DNA from: Fomitopsis serialis
Taxonomy: Eukaryota > Basidiomycota > Agaricomycetes > Polyporales > Fomitopsidaceae
DNA: 64,000 nt
Assembly (NCBI RefSeq): GCF_022376445.1
Contig: NW_025954975.1
Span: 186,001 to 250,000 of the forward strand
Reading direction: 5' to 3'
Shown piece after piece: positions 11,437 through 23,440 of this stretch. The notes below the pieces were generated by a model that saw only the letters and a program-made list of their open reading frames with translations, was not told the origin of the DNA and did no database searches. The position numbers and the translations under genes were made by a program. How positions within the stretch are numbered: position 1 is the first letter of the stretch; every line of letters begins with the position of its first letter.

Positions 11437-13005
11437 ATGCCAGGGCGCAAAAACCCGCTCCAGATATCCCGGATAACTGAACGGGTGCAATCCGCGATCA
11501 CGACCATTTCATCGAAAGGAGAACACCCGTCTGACCCGCTCGCCCTCGCTATTACCCAGTCGCGGCTTGAGAACAGCCCCATCGAAATGTCGTTCAATGA
11601 CCTCGTCGTCTTCTTCCAGGCTGCGTCGGGGCTGCCGAAGATGGACGTAGTGGGGAGCGCAGATCCTTACTTCGTCGCCAAGCTTGATGGCAAGCTGCAG
11701 TACATGTACGTGGCAACGTGTTCTCTGCGCGTGGACTGGGACTCACAGAGCCGCGGAAATAGATCATCAGTGAAGGAGAACACTCTTTCACCTGTCTGGG
11801 ACGAGGCGTGGAGGGTCAAGAACGTCCCGCAGGGCGCAGTGTTGGCGGTGGATGTCATGGACAAGGACAGCAACAGCCTGACAGACGGCTATGTCGGCCA
11901 GTTCAGCTTGGAGGTCTCATCCGGGGAGAAGGATATCAGGATTGAGGACAAGATGCTGAAGCGGAACAGGGGGACGTTCTCGCTGAAGGTCCGTCCGCAT
12001 CCACACCGACCAGCGTGCCGCTCATAGAAACCACACCCAGATAGACATCGTGCCCTCGACGGACGCCGGCGCGTGCGAGCACCCATACCAATTCGACGGC
12101 CCCATCCGCTACTCGTTGCACTACTCGCCCACCATCGGTCGTCTCACCCGCGCCGACAGCCGCCTCTACGCGACGTGGAAGATCTACATCAAGGGCATCC
12201 GCCTCTTCTTCGGCGACGAGGTCCAGCCCTGGAACCGCGACTACAGCAAGGCGCGCTCCATCTTCCAGGGCCCTACCGCGCTCGCCGTGCGCTCTGTCAT
12301 CCACACGGGCCACCGCATGCTCTACGCGCGGTCCGCCGCAAACACCTTCGGCGTGCTCGAGGCGCCCTCCGACATTCTGCACCTCCTCCACGGCCACGCC
12401 GCCCGGGCACGGACGGCGCGAGCGACCGCAATCCGTTCGCGCACCGCATCAAGCCCGCGCTCTACACGTACGTGATCTCCGTGGACGACGACTCGATGCG
12501 CTTCTCCGAGACGGGCGCGCGGTTCCTCGTGAACATGGCGTCGAAGCACGCGCTGCACTCAAACTGCGCCGACGCGGTGCGCTATTCGGGCGAGTTTCAC
12601 CCGCGCCCCGAGGGCGGCTGGGACAAGTTCAGCGACGACACGCGCGACGAGGACGTCCGCTGGGAGCTCGTCATCGACAACAAGTCCGGAACATACTCCC
12701 CGAACAACCAGCTCTTCCCGAAGCTCAAGCAGCTCATGGAGTACAACTTCCCGGCGTTCACCGTTGTACCACTTGATTACAGGGACCCGGAGCTTGCGCG
12801 CAGCAGTGAAGCGTGTCTGGCGTATGCGACATCGAAGCGCGGTGTCAACCCCGAGGATCTTGAGCCCCGTGTGCCCGAGAAGGAGTCCTTGGTCCAGCGG
12901 GCATCCAATCACTTACACAAGCACCGACCCTTCAAAGCGCCAGAGGATGCAGAGCCCGATTCTGAGGTCCAAGGCTCAGCTTGTACTTACGAACACACCG
13001 AGTAG
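11437..13005 (+). CDS. C2-domain protein of unknown function, conserved in fungi
   Basis: The ATG at 11437 gives a 50-residue leader before MSFNDLVVFFQAASGLPKMD; 11587 is an alternative start. A C2 domain follows, with GSADPYFVAKLDGKLQ and NTLSPVWDEAW, then VMDKDSNSLTDGYVGQ with Asp residues placed to bind Ca2+ and phospholipid. An intron at about 11990-12041 joins TFSLK to IDIVPSTDAG, after which a conserved domain runs through DGPIRYSLHYSP, IKGIRLFFGDEVQPWN and RPEGGWDKFSDDTRDEDVRWELVIDN. One base is missing near 12400 (a CCC run): DILHLLHGHA and SDRNPFAHRIKPALYTY are in different frames. A second intron may lie at about 11711-11752. Membrane association is inferred from the C2 domain; I do not recognise the C-terminal domain's activity. 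Confidence 0.78.
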
Positions 13006-13421
13006 AACGTCTATAACACGGAACACCAGATACCTGTCCTATACCTTACCTGTGCTCCGCTGATTCTTGTATCAGTAGCTTACCGCCTACTTACGTCCTG
13101 TACTGACCACTTACCTGGGACTGCCTATTTATGACATCTTCCAGCACCGCAAACGAGTGTCAATAACAGAGAAAGCGACGATGCATATCTTCGGATATAT
13201 CAAGCAGGGTATGCACGATCCCGACGACTATGATAACACTAAGAGCTACAAGTGCGTGCATGGGGGAGACGGATGATAATGTACAGTTCGTTGTCTTTCC
13301 AACCTGCGAATAAATGACCGCATAAATCATCACGTCCACGCCGCGCGACCACCACCGCGTATCGAACCGCTCACCATTTTGCCCTTTCGACCTCCGCCGG
13401 CCGGCCACGTCGCACAATACA
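13006..13421. other. Convergent 3' intergenic region
   Basis: Lies between the 3' ends of the C2-protein gene and the minus-strand Ser/Pro-rich gene. No gene is seen. Confidence 0.5.
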
Positions 13422-15865
13422 TTAGTCTTGTTCCATGTCCGACTCGTCAGACACGTCCATCGCATCTGGGTCCACATCCGCGTCCGCATCAACGTCAATG
13501 TCCTCAGGCTCAAACTCGAGAAGGTCCTCCGCCATGACGCAGCACGACAGCTGGGTGCGCACGTACGGCGCGCGCACCGTGCTCGTCTTCCGATTCGCCA
13601 GCGGTCGGAACGTGTCTCGGCGGCGCAGCACCATGTTCGCGACAAGCTGCGCGATGGAGCGCATCGCACCCTTGCCGGGCGCAATGCCGCGCTCCATCTT
13701 TAGGTCGAGCAGCGCACCGACCTCCTTGCTCCGCTGCTTCTCGCGCTTGCGCGCCCGCCGCGCCTCCGCACGCATGTCCATCGCGACGTGCAAGTCGTGC
13801 TTGCGCATGCGCTTCGCGTCGTCGTCGAAGGAGTCATCTGAGGTGTCCATATCCGCATCGATATCGCCGTGCGAGGGAGGCAGGAGGGCCTTGGCTGCTG
13901 CGCTCACGCGCTCGGCCAGCTCGGCTTCTGCGCTCCGGGCGGCGCGTTCAGCAGACAGCGCACGGCGGCGGACGGCACGCAACTGGAGGAACTCGTCAAC
14001 CTCGAGGTTGGTTGACGCTGGGTCCAGCTGGACGTCGAGGAACTGGAGATCGTCGTCGTCTGGCGACGGGGAGCGGGCTAGCGGCGGGTCCACCGATACA
14101 GGCTGGAGGAAGAGTCCGAGCCCCTCAGGATCTGCGGGAGCCGAAGAGAGCAGAGACGGCGCGACGGAGAGGATCTCTGACGATCGTTGCGAGGAGTCGT
14201 CCGGCAAGGGATCGAGCGGAAGGGTCGGTGAAGAGGCGAAGGTGGACATTCGGCCGATGTATCCGCGCTGGGAGATGCGAGTAGCTGTTGAGGCGGACGG
14301 GGAATAGGGGTAATGCACAAGGGGTCGTTGTAAGAATTCCGGAGATCCGAGTATGCGGTGGGGGATAGAGATGTGGACCAAGGGCCGTCTTCAGGTGATA
14401 TTACAGTGTCAGCGAACGAGCTATCGGAGTCGTCGCCTGTGGGCAGAAGTAAAGCCAACGGGGGTCGTGGCGAGTTCGGTGGTGGAGGATCGCCGTCGAT
14501 GTTCATTATATCTGTTTCGCGATAACTCGTGTCTTCGTGATCATTGCCGTCCTGCAGAGGCCAAGGCGCCGGCTGTCGAGAATCAAGTCCATCAAGGCCG
14601 AGCAAAGCCGGACGCTCTTTGGGGAGGTCGGAAGCATCGAATCCGTAATGTTGAGACGAAGAGAAATCATCTAAGTCTGGCAAGTCCAACGAGAGGGACC
14701 TTGGTCTCGGTGACGATGGAGGGGAAAAGTCATCGTCGCGGTCACTGCTGGAAGACCAGTCATGACTGCTCCAACTAGGCGTGCTGTGACTCCGGAAGGA
14801 CCGTATGGGCGGTATCCCCAAAGCAGAGCCGTGGTGGTACTCAGTCCCTAAAAGAGCGGGATTGTGTGGAGCATGATCGTCCAACTCTAGGTGCATGCTG
14901 AGCGGGGAGTGTGGCGCCCAGAAAGCGGTCGGCTCGATCTTCGTGAATCCACCGTCAGACTCCTCCGATAGGCTCGGAAGGCTACCTACGCTGGATTTGT
15001 GCTGCGGGAGACATTCCTCGAAGCCAGAATCGCCACGCGACGGTAGTGTATGGGGAGCCACGGTCAGATCCGTAGGGACCGCATTCAAGTCAGTCCACGA
15101 GCCTTCGAAACTCCATCCCCGCGAGGTGGGTACTTGGGGATGAGAGATCGACGACTGACCATAGGCAGCAAGACAGTCATGTTCTTTATCCGCGAAAGTC
15201 CATCCTGTTGTGGCGCATCTTGATGGGCCGGCATCCCCGCCTTCCAGAGGAAGCGGGGAACCTGATTCGTAGCCATCGAGCGCGAGAGCAGCGTCCGAGT
15301 CAATGGGAGGGAGCTCTGAAGTGCCTAGAAGGTGAGTGGGCGGAGGTGATAATGGCGCACGAAAGCCGAACGCGTCGCGCGACATGTTACCCTGAGACCG
15401 ATTACAAGTGTCGCGCGAGAAGTAGTCTGTCGGGAGGCCTTGAGTGATATCCGGAAGCGGGACAGTCGAGCGCAGCGAAGCGTCCGTCAGCGGTGGAGAA
15501 GGGAATGGATGGAATAAAGCGTGTTGTCCGGCGTCTGACGGTACGTTCACTGGCTGCGAGACAACACGGCGTGGCGAGGAGTAACGGCCACGTACAAAGC
15601 ACGGTGATATGGTGGAGGAAGCGCGTAGATCCTGCGATGTGTCCCACAATAAAGTGGGCGAGATGTCCACCGTTGAAGATGGATTTGCTGGTGGGGAGAG
15701 AATATCACTGTGGCGCGTCGCGAGGAAGTTGTCGTCAGCCGGAGAGCACAGAGCCATGTACGTGTTCATTATACTGCCGTTGCCCGTTGCCGACGCTGGC
15801 GAGAGACCGTTGTGAGTAATTTTGTCGACATCCGCGCGCGCGGAAAGCACCGCTCGATGCAACAT
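13422..15865 (-). CDS. Large Ser/Pro-rich, acidic-tailed orphan protein
   Basis: Two long overlapping minus-strand frames form one gene of roughly 780-800 residues: the first runs from 15865 to about 14100-14250, the second from there to the stop at 13422-13424. Between MNTYMALCSPADDNF and the middle the protein is disordered and rich in SP/TP dipeptides, which suggests proline-directed phosphorylation. The C-terminal third has a charged, probably helical segment (VDEFLQLRAVRRRALSAERA, then RAEARRARKREKQRSKEVGA), a globular-looking RSIAQLVANMVLRRRDTFRP and an Asp-rich tail. Coding preference switches frame between about 14150 and 14330, implying a one-base indel or an unrecognised intron. A GTAAGT donor at about 15877 with an acceptor near 15808 suggests a 5' intron, so the start is uncertain. 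The role is unknown; a nuclear regulator is possible but unsupported. Confidence 0.7.
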
Positions 15866-17512
15866 GGCAGACTTACCAATGATCGTCCTACTTCAGCGGG
15901 GTGGAGAGCTGGCCGGTCAAAAGGACATGTTCTCGCGCGATGGACCGTAGAAGATGGCTGGAGGAGAGGCGATGCTGCCAGCAGAGCAGGTAGAGATGCT
16001 GGACGAGCAGAGGACTTGAGCCAGCACGCTCGACTCTGCATGGCACACTCCGCATGTTACCAAAGCCGCTCGCCAGGCGGGCCGTGACCCCGGCCACCGC
16101 CCAATCGGGTGTCCCGCTCCCCCTCATTTCGCCGCCACACACGCGTGCATTTGCCTCCGTCCGCGCACAGTGCGCACCGCCCGCCCTTGCTCTGTGCAGC
16201 CTCGCCTGCGCATGCCGGCGCCCGCAGCCAACGTCTCAGTCGTGCCCTGCCCGCGGCACGGTGTTGTCTGGGGTCAGGCCCGCGTATCAGGTTAGATCAC
16301 TGAGCATCCGAATCAGAACGGTCCGAAGTACAACTGAACGCCTGCAGACGCTCTTGTCGACGGCCGGATACGGCTCCATTTCGTCGCCCTGCTGTCGCGC
16401 AGCAACGGCCACAGGTTAGTCCAGTCTTGTCTCGACGCCGCCTTGCAGAGCCCTCCTTCGTCAGCGAATTTTAATTTCACTGCCGCGGCGAAAACTGCAC
16501 ATCGCGCGCAGCACCCCACCTCGCCGGATCCCAATTGGGAGGCATGATAGAAGGCAGTGCAAAACATGCGGACAACTCGAGGCAGCACGCCCGACTGACC
16601 CAGAGTGGGTCCACCGCCAGAGTGATCTGGACGATGGGTATCTCCAGTCTATCGACATGACCGCTGACCATCGATACACATGCACAATATAGAAGTCGCT
16701 GGGCATACAAAGCCGGCTTCTACTGATCCAGATTTATACCGTGTTCCCCGCCGCCATTGTTTCGTCCATCAGGCTTAGTGTCAACGTGCCGCGTAGTACC
16801 TACTCCCCAGTTGCGTGGATTGGGCGATACCAGGGTGTTGTTCGCCACGAATTGGCTGCTTCTGCCGCGTTACGGAGTGATGGAGCATCATGCACCGGCC
16901 CTGCTCAGGACGCTCAGATGGTGGGGTAAGTTCACATCCAAACCTTACCGCGTCCATTCTTCGTCGGCACTAGGGAGGCGGTGTCCACAGGGTCCGTGCG
17001 GATGACATTGCAGGGAGGTGCTATTCTCGGGTCGCCTACAAGCTAACGCGATAGCTTCTTGAAGTAATATAAAAACGGCGGCTTCAAGTCATGTGAGGTC
17101 GCGCTGCGTGTGTATCAGGCAGCCGTAACGGTGAATTGCATCGCTTTGTGAACGGCAACGTACCTTAGCCATACAAACCTCCGGATCAGGACGAGATACA
17201 AAGGCCGTGTACCGTAGTTTATCATGTAAAACACGACTCCTTTGGACCTAGTGCAAATCTGTCAACCTACTCTATCCATCCAGCACGAAGATCCGATGGA
17301 TAACCTCCGGAACACTGGCATCTCATCGTACACGGTTCCGATGGCCTGCAAATGTTCTCAGGTCGAAGGGTCTCAAGGGTCAGAGGACGATCTCGCATTG
17401 ACAGGAAAATCCGGTGATCGGGCGAAACCAAAGTCGCATGGTCCAACGTGCATATCTAATCCAGCCGCATTTAATGAAGTGACCGCCTGGCCGGCGCGAG
17501 CGTGCCATGCGT
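15866..17512. other. Large intergenic region without recognised gene
   Basis: About 1.6 kb upstream of the Ser/Pro-rich gene and downstream of TMEM19. Pyrimidine-rich tracts at 16080-16260 are compatible with a promoter and 5' UTR. Short frames on both strands show no family resemblance. Nothing else can be supported. Confidence 0.45.
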
Positions 17513-18626
17513 TCACGCGACAGCACCGAGAATGAGGGCGACCACGATTGAGGACAGCAAGTTCACCTGCCGTACAGCGAAGCCTGCTATCAGCGACCAC
17601 GGCATGTACCGTGGCAGCGCTGCACGCACGCACCTGGTTGTTCGTAAGGATGTTCAAACCGCTCACGACCTTTACGTCCGCATCCTTGGCGGACTGGGAA
17701 CTCTCGTCAGTCAGGATACGTTTCGTAGTATTCGAGTAGCGTGTTCGCTGAATGGTGGCTCCCATGAAAGAATCAAGCTGAAGCGAGATGAGCCTTCGTG
17801 TTCGTTCCATATTCGCTTGGTGCTCCACTCACTAGAGATCCAAGACCGCCAGCAGCAGTTCCCCACGCAACAAGTGGGAGCAGAATGTCTTGCCAACTCG
17901 CTCGGCATGCGCTGCTCTCCACGAAGAGCGAGACAGCGAGCGTAACGCCCATCACGAGTCCTCCACCGAGCGACGCAAGTGTCCCAGTGACAGACATACC
18001 TCCATTGGTACCCGGGGGAACCGGCTTCAGTGTGGTGATCAAAATAGGTGGAGACCGAGAAAGGATCCCGAGCTCGGACGCGAGCGTGTCACCAAGACAG
18101 CACGCAAAATGGCTGAGACCCGGTCCATTTAGCTCACGAACAATGGATGTGCATAACAGACGCACCCAAGAGCCACGAACAGCAACGACCGACTCCAGCT
18201 CGCGGCCACAGGCGGGGTCAAGGGACACCACTCATCCAAGTCATACGGCACCTGCGGGGGCAGCGCGTCCCCCAAAACACTCCCGAGCACCGACCCACGC
18301 ACAAACAGCGCACTCCACGCCAAAGTCGCGGCAAATGCGGACGCGGAGTTGCACAGCACCTGCGACGCCGACCTATATCCCGCCTCCTGATGGCCCTCCT
18401 CGAACTGCACCTTCAGCTGCTTGCCCACTTTCGTCGCGCGTGAGCCGACGAGGTAGAACGTAATCAAGGAGACGCCAAAAGCCCGGAGCGGGACCGCCAT
18501 CATGGTGAAGCCGACAACAAACGCGGCGATTGCGCCGGAGGGCGAGAGGGAGCGTTTGCGTAGGCCATGGAAGCCGAGGAAGGCGGCGAGGAGCAGGGGG
18601 ACGAGGGGTACGTCAGTGGGAGTCAT
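17513..18626 (-). CDS. TMEM19/DUF92-family integral membrane protein
   Basis: Four exons (18166-18626, 17833-18112, 17634-17777, 17513-17566) join in frame to 312 residues, the length expected for TMEM19-like proteins. Start MTPTDVPLVPLLL at 18626. Family hallmarks are LSPSGAIAAFVVGF, the polar-flanked HFACCLGDTLASELG, SPPILITTLKPVPPGTNGG (the most conserved block), and the tail GATIQRTRYS ... VVSGLNILTNNQVNLLSS. Several hydrophobic helices are evident. DUF92 includes plant VTE6, a phytyl-phosphate kinase, so an isoprenoid-phosphate or nucleotide-dependent lipid kinase role is possible, but the fungal function is not established. Introns are 53, 55 and 67 bases, all GT-AG. There is no frameshift. 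Confidence 0.92.
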
Positions 18627-19261
18627 GGGGCAAGTGCTTTACAAGATGCTTGGGCTGCGATGTGAGATGAGGCAGAGGCTCGTCGATGTCGTCGGTGAAG
18701 ACGCGTATGTCAGCGTCTCAGGTGCTCCGAGGAGACTACAAGCGGTTGGCGCTCTCCTTCGCGTGTGGAAGTGATGAATGAAGAAGACAGAGCACATAGG
18801 CCATAGTACTCCCCAAGACAAGGATACATCTGAATCGAAAGTGAGACAGTGTCTACTTACAAGTTTCATCGCGTTTGAAGCTGTCGTTCGCAAACAACTT
18901 GAAGTACCGCATGAGAGGAATGATCACATGACTGTGCATGCATAGTAAGTACTTATTGAATTTTGAACGCGTCGCGACGCGCTGAGCTCGGGGCTACTGG
19001 TATCATCGTCTCGTCAACGTCATAATGGACATACTCAACACCAGCAATTATACATAGACTTTGGCTACCCAGCCGAACCGCACGCGCCGAGGTACTGATC
19101 TGAGTTAGATGCTGCGATCACTACGAAGTCGAACGCGGCAGAATCGGACAAGGTCACCGATAAAGAGGTTTCAGCTGCATTGCGGTGATTGGGGAGAGCC
19201 TGGGACACCAATAAAATCCACTACGCTGTGCTGCAGTAGCATCCCAAAATTGTTGCCGGCC
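18627..19261. other. Intergenic region before the right duplication arm
   Basis: Contains the TMEM19 upstream region, where 18700-18900 shows possible splice sites of a 5' UTR intron, and then non-homologous sequence up to the breakpoint near 19262. No gene is recognised. Confidence 0.5.
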
Positions 19262-19272
19262 ACCGCCCACTC

Positions 19273-19500
19273 GTGTTCAAGGGCTACCAGCTCACGTCGT
19301 GGAGGCACCTCGTCGGACGCATGCAGGGTGGCGAAATCCCCAAGTTCGAGTATACGCTCGCTTCAAAAGGCGCGCAGATGGTCTCAACGACCGGGAAGAA
19401 GCTCGTCGGTATCACGGTCGACAGGGAGGTCGTGTCAGGCGCGAACCCTATGGCGGCGGACGCGCTGGGCTCGAAGTTCATCGCGATGTTGAGTGTGTGA
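19273..19500 (+). pseudogene. Truncated DJ-1/PfpI-like pseudogene
   Basis: Reads FKGYQLTSWRHLVGRMQGG and onward to NPMAADALGSKFIAMLSV and a TGA at 19498-19500, matching the last exon of the gene at 1058-1945. Everything upstream is absent, including the strand-turn region with the nucleophile Cys (AVICHGP). A short in-frame loss removes the SDAEER segment found in the intact copy. Sequence upstream of 19262 shows no sign of the missing exons. It cannot encode an active DJ-1 fold and is most simply a 5'-truncated duplicate. Confidence 0.85.
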
Positions 19501-20171
19501 GGGGTCTGGTGGTTGCAAGAAGGGGACTATGATGATTGGATGGAGTGTAGGTTATAACGGCGTAATGACTCCAAGGATACAATAGGGAGATGGGACTGCC
19601 TGCCACTCTCATACGCTTTCAGTGTTTGATAATGGCCAGAGTGGTTTAATGACTTACGCATCAGTACCAGTTGGCAGCACAAGCAATGCGTATCTTTTGA
19701 ATGCGTCAAGATGACGATAGACAGGCTACAAGTTGACAACGAGTAAGTAGAGTAAGTTCGGCGATTTGGATGTGTGCGGCTGCTGTGACACGGTCACATG
19801 ATCTACGTCGCCCTTTGCGGCGGAGACGCGTCTCTGAAACTAGCCACTCCTCGACGCGTTAGTAGCCACCGCTTTGACCAGCAAAGCGAGCGTAGCAATT
19901 GAACACCGGAAGGAACCACCTGGTCATTTCCGCCGCCGCCGCTTCAATATTTCCATGGTGATTGGTGGCTCCGGAACGGTGAGTTGACCGCTTTGTCCGA
20001 CACAACGAGGTCAGTGCGTACCGCATTAGTTTTAGCGGCTTTTCTTTGTTATGTGGCCTCACCTGCCAAGACGTCCCGAGAGCATAAAAGGACGAACCAC
20101 TGTGATAGACTCGCCATCTTCTGCAGTGCTCCTACGGACAGCAACACACAACTTGGAACACGGGACAAGAC
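19501..20171. other. Duplicated intergenic spacer with the orphan gene's promoter
   Basis: Diverged counterpart of 384-1057. CATAAAAGG at about 20083-20091, some 80 bases before the orphan gene's ATG, is a plausible TATA-like element. No gene is seen. Confidence 0.5.
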
Positions 20172-20969
20172 ATGGCGACCAACGACTTGAACTCCCAGAG
20201 GCTTACGCCGGTATGGAAGTATAGTATCCCACGTTACGACCTATCTGTGCGTCGCTTGCGCCACTACTCGTCTCCGTCTGCCAACCTCCGCGATGTCAAC
20301 CTGGGCAACATCTCTCGGGACGTACTCACCTACACGGCCGAGCAGCGCATGAACAAAGCCAGAGAGCTCCGCCGCTCACTGCTCGACAAGCTCTTCCACG
20401 ACCTCTACGCGCAAGACAAGCGCACTTGGAAGAGCTGTGCGGCGGTCTTTGCTGTGCGACAGGAGAGCAAGAGAGGCACGCTTGAATACCACCGGTGGAT
20501 CGACAAGGCTGTCGAGCGCGTGCTGGCGGGGAGGGAGATGGTGAGTTTGATTTGTAGCTGACGTGAATGCAAGGAAGTGACACTCACGGTATGGGTGCAG
20601 AGCAGCTTGATCAATGGAGAACCGACGTATCCCAACTTCGCCACTTACCATCTCGTCGAGGAGTTCGTGGAGCACCTTGGCGGGACGGTGTGGCTGGAGA
20701 AGGCCAGTGAAGACTCCACGGACCTGAGCTCGGAGAAGATTAGAAGTGAGCAGGAGTATCGCAACTGCCTCGTCAAATACGTGCTGGTCCAGATCAAGAC
20801 CCTCCAAGAATTGCTGTTCAACGCTTGTCGGAATGCGGAAGACGCAACACTCGAGCCGTTCGAAGAGTATCAGGCGAGGGTGGAGCATATTAAGCAGCGC
20901 TGGAATGATGCAGAGGTGCTCTGGCAGCCACCGTGGAATCAGCCATGCCAGTGCAGACACAGGGTGTAA
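20172..20969 (+). CDS. Orphan protein, right copy (intact)
   Basis: Two exons, 20172-20540 and 20601-20969, joined across a 60-base GT-AG intron, encode 245 residues starting MATNDLNSQRLTPVWKY. The protein is hydrophilic and probably largely helical, with many charged residues (TAEQRMNKARELRRSLLDKL, FVEHLGGTVWLEKAS, EYRNCLVKYVLVQIKTLQEL). There is no signal peptide, transmembrane helix or motif I know. The C-terminus ends in a CxC pair (QPCQCRHRV). A diverged copy begins at 383 on the minus strand. Two copies with conserved protein sequence but diverged DNA argue for a real gene, perhaps lineage-restricted. Function unknown. Confidence 0.7.
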
Positions 20970-21261
20970 AACGGCCTAGAGAAAAGTTGGGATTTGGACT
21001 TACTGTCTTGTATGTATGTACTTTCACGATGGAAGGGTTGGACAAAGTTCGGAATGAGTGCGTGAAGATCTGAATCTCGGCAGGCCACACGGGCGATCGC
21101 GCTGGTGGTAGTCAACCTGCGCCGTTCGGCTTGATTCTGGCGACCGTCTCGACGCGTCGGCGACGAACTACAGCGCATTGCCCGAGACCTATTGCCCTCA
21201 TCCTCTCTGCAGAACTTTCGCCTCCGTGTGACGGCTATCTGCTCTGCCGTCGCCTGCTCAG

Positions 21262-23044
21262 ATGGCACCTCACCGAGTGTTGGAGACCCACGACATTCTC
21301 TTTCACATATTACAGCACTTCGGACCGTCCGCACGCTCCGACCATCCGGACCTCCTCGACGTCGATCCGAGCGTCGCGCCTGGAAAGCAATGGAAGACTC
21401 TTGCGCGCTGTGCACGGGTCTCGAAGGCCTTCTCTGAGCCAGCGTCGGCTTACTCTGGCGAGAGCTCCCGTCGCTCCTCCCACTGCTCTCTCTCGGCCTA
21501 TTACCCCTTGTGCAGGATAGAGTCGCCTCTTGTGAGTATATGCAGAGGTGTAGGGCCTCTGCAGTCCAAACCCGTAACTACGACTCAGAAGAGGACGAGG
21601 ATTTTTACCTAGATTCAGACGAGGACCTGCTAGTGGACGATTCGGATGAGTCGCACGATTCAGTCAATTTGAACGACGTGAGGCTTAAGTATGGAAATGA
21701 ATGGGTGAGCCAGACATCATATACCCGTGAACACGATGCTGATGACACTGGCATGTGCACTCTTGTCAGAATTTTGATGGCGTCCCATCACAGAAAGGGC
21801 TGCAACGTTTCTCTCAATACGCCACACTTGTTCGACGGATTAGTCTCCCCGAGCTGGAGCGCATCGACACCACCGTCTTCTTTCACCTCTCCCGAGCGAA
21901 TCCGGGCCACCCACTCCTTCCAATGGTCGTTGAGATCAGGTGCAGAGTCTCGCCTGTCGTTGACATGACGGTGCTGTCGCTCGCGGGGAAAAGTCTCCGC
22001 GTACTGGTCATCCTCGAGGATAATCATGCATCGTGGAATCGTAGGGATGACTCTCACGAAGCTTTCGCGGTCAGGCGACTCCTTGGCGCACTACCGTCAC
22101 GGACTCCGGAACTGCGGACCCTTTGCGTGTACGACCAGGGCAAGCACACGCCTTCGCAATTAACCTGCATTGGTCAGTTACGGGAGCTGCGTTCATTTCG
22201 CATGAAGTCGTGGTCAAAAGACCTATGGGTCGGGGCCTTCATGTATACGTTGGCCACGCTAGAGCATCTCCATGATCTCGCTCTGCCCTTGGACAACCGT
22301 TGGATCCCGCAAGAGACGCCGATACAGGAAGGCTTTCGCGAGTTGCGTAGGCTGAGGTTCGATGGCTATCGCCACAAAGACTTGTTGTTATTGGATTCTC
22401 TGGCGGCGATCATGCCTTCCATCCAATTGGAGCGACTTGATGTCATCGATGCCTTTGTGAATAGCTTCGAGGAGGAACGCAGCTGTTTCGACACATTCGC
22501 TGCTGCATGTGCCGATACGCTGACCACGCTCAGATTCGTTCTACATGTAAATCCGGACGAGGAACTCTACACCGTGCTCTCCATCCCCGTGCCGGCATTC
22601 AACATCTTCCGACCCCTCGTGCAACTGCATCACCTACAGGTCTGCAGGATCACCTTCTCTGACCATCTCTCCTTCGTGGATGATGACCTGAACAAGATCC
22701 AAGGCGTTTGGCCGCACCTGCAAGTGTTCGCTCTTTCGTGGAAACGTTCGCGCGACACGGATACGGCACCTTCCTTCCGCGATGTCATGGATTTTCTCCG
22801 ACAGTGCCCTCGGCTCGCGGTGTTTAAGCTCTCTGCCGTTGTTATCCTCGGGCAAGTCAGAGCTCGTAGGACAGTCAAGGCTCTGCCCCTGAACTTCGTG
22901 GTCAAAGACAAACACATTCGGGACCCCGTCACGTTTGCCGACGCTCTGCGCTCATTATTCCCAAGAGTCCGTGTCGATAACAAGACCTGCGCAGGTGCAT
23001 CTGGCAAGTGGGCTAGGGTCTTATCGAGACTGAGGGATACGTAG
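21262..23044 (+). CDS. F-box/LRR protein, array copy 1
   Basis: Start MAPHRVLETHDILFHILQHF at 21262, stop at 23042-23044. The N-terminal F-box-like region ends KTLARCARVSKAFSEPA, followed by an acidic low-complexity linker (EEDEDFYLDSDEDLLVDDSD), the conserved Trp codon, an intron at 21705-21769, and a long LRR-like domain with periodic Leu (for example RELRSFRMKSWSKDLW, RELRRLRFDGYRHKDLLLLD, ALSWKRSRDTDTAPSF). One base is missing near 21440 between the F-box and the linker frame. The tail GKWARVLSRLRDT is shared with the other copies. F-box proteins recruit substrates to SCF ubiquitin ligases through Skp1; that role and the target here are inference. Confidence 0.82.
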
Positions 23045-23440
23045 GTCTGGGCCAGGGACTCTGGCGTACTACTACTTTGTACCATCCCGAAGCATGTCGC
23101 GATCAACGGCTCGATGACTGCCTAGATGTTGGGGGATAAAATCGTGTCTATCGTGTGACGTTAGTTCCGACAGCATGTAATACGATACAGTGTCCATGGC
23201 GTACCGTGGACGATGGAGGCGGGCTGAGAGACGCAGACTCGAGTTGGACTCGAGTCGCCTTCAAGGACCACTACAGCGGTCACGTGCCATATCTCGCCAC
23301 GTCGCGACGCGTCGACTCAGGCGAGAGTTCGACACCACCACGACGAGCCGCTGTCGGACGCCATACAGTCCAGACTGACGTGGAATCACTCACTTTTTGT
23401 TTTACTGCTGCTTGCTATGGTCTTCGCTTTCGCGCCTGAG

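Larger units (their letters stand above)
19262..20580 (+). repeat. Inverted segmental duplication, right arm
   Basis: The reverse-complement counterpart of 1-1330. Homology begins abruptly near 19262 inside the DJ-1-like last exon, runs through the intergenic spacer and covers at least the orphan gene's first exon and intron donor, where the left copy leaves the window. Gene order is collinear with the left arm read on the minus strand. Confidence 0.85.

Noticed and set aside
13435..14307. 290-residue plus-strand Ser/Arg-rich frame
   Set aside because: Composition-driven antisense of the Ser/Pro-rich gene.
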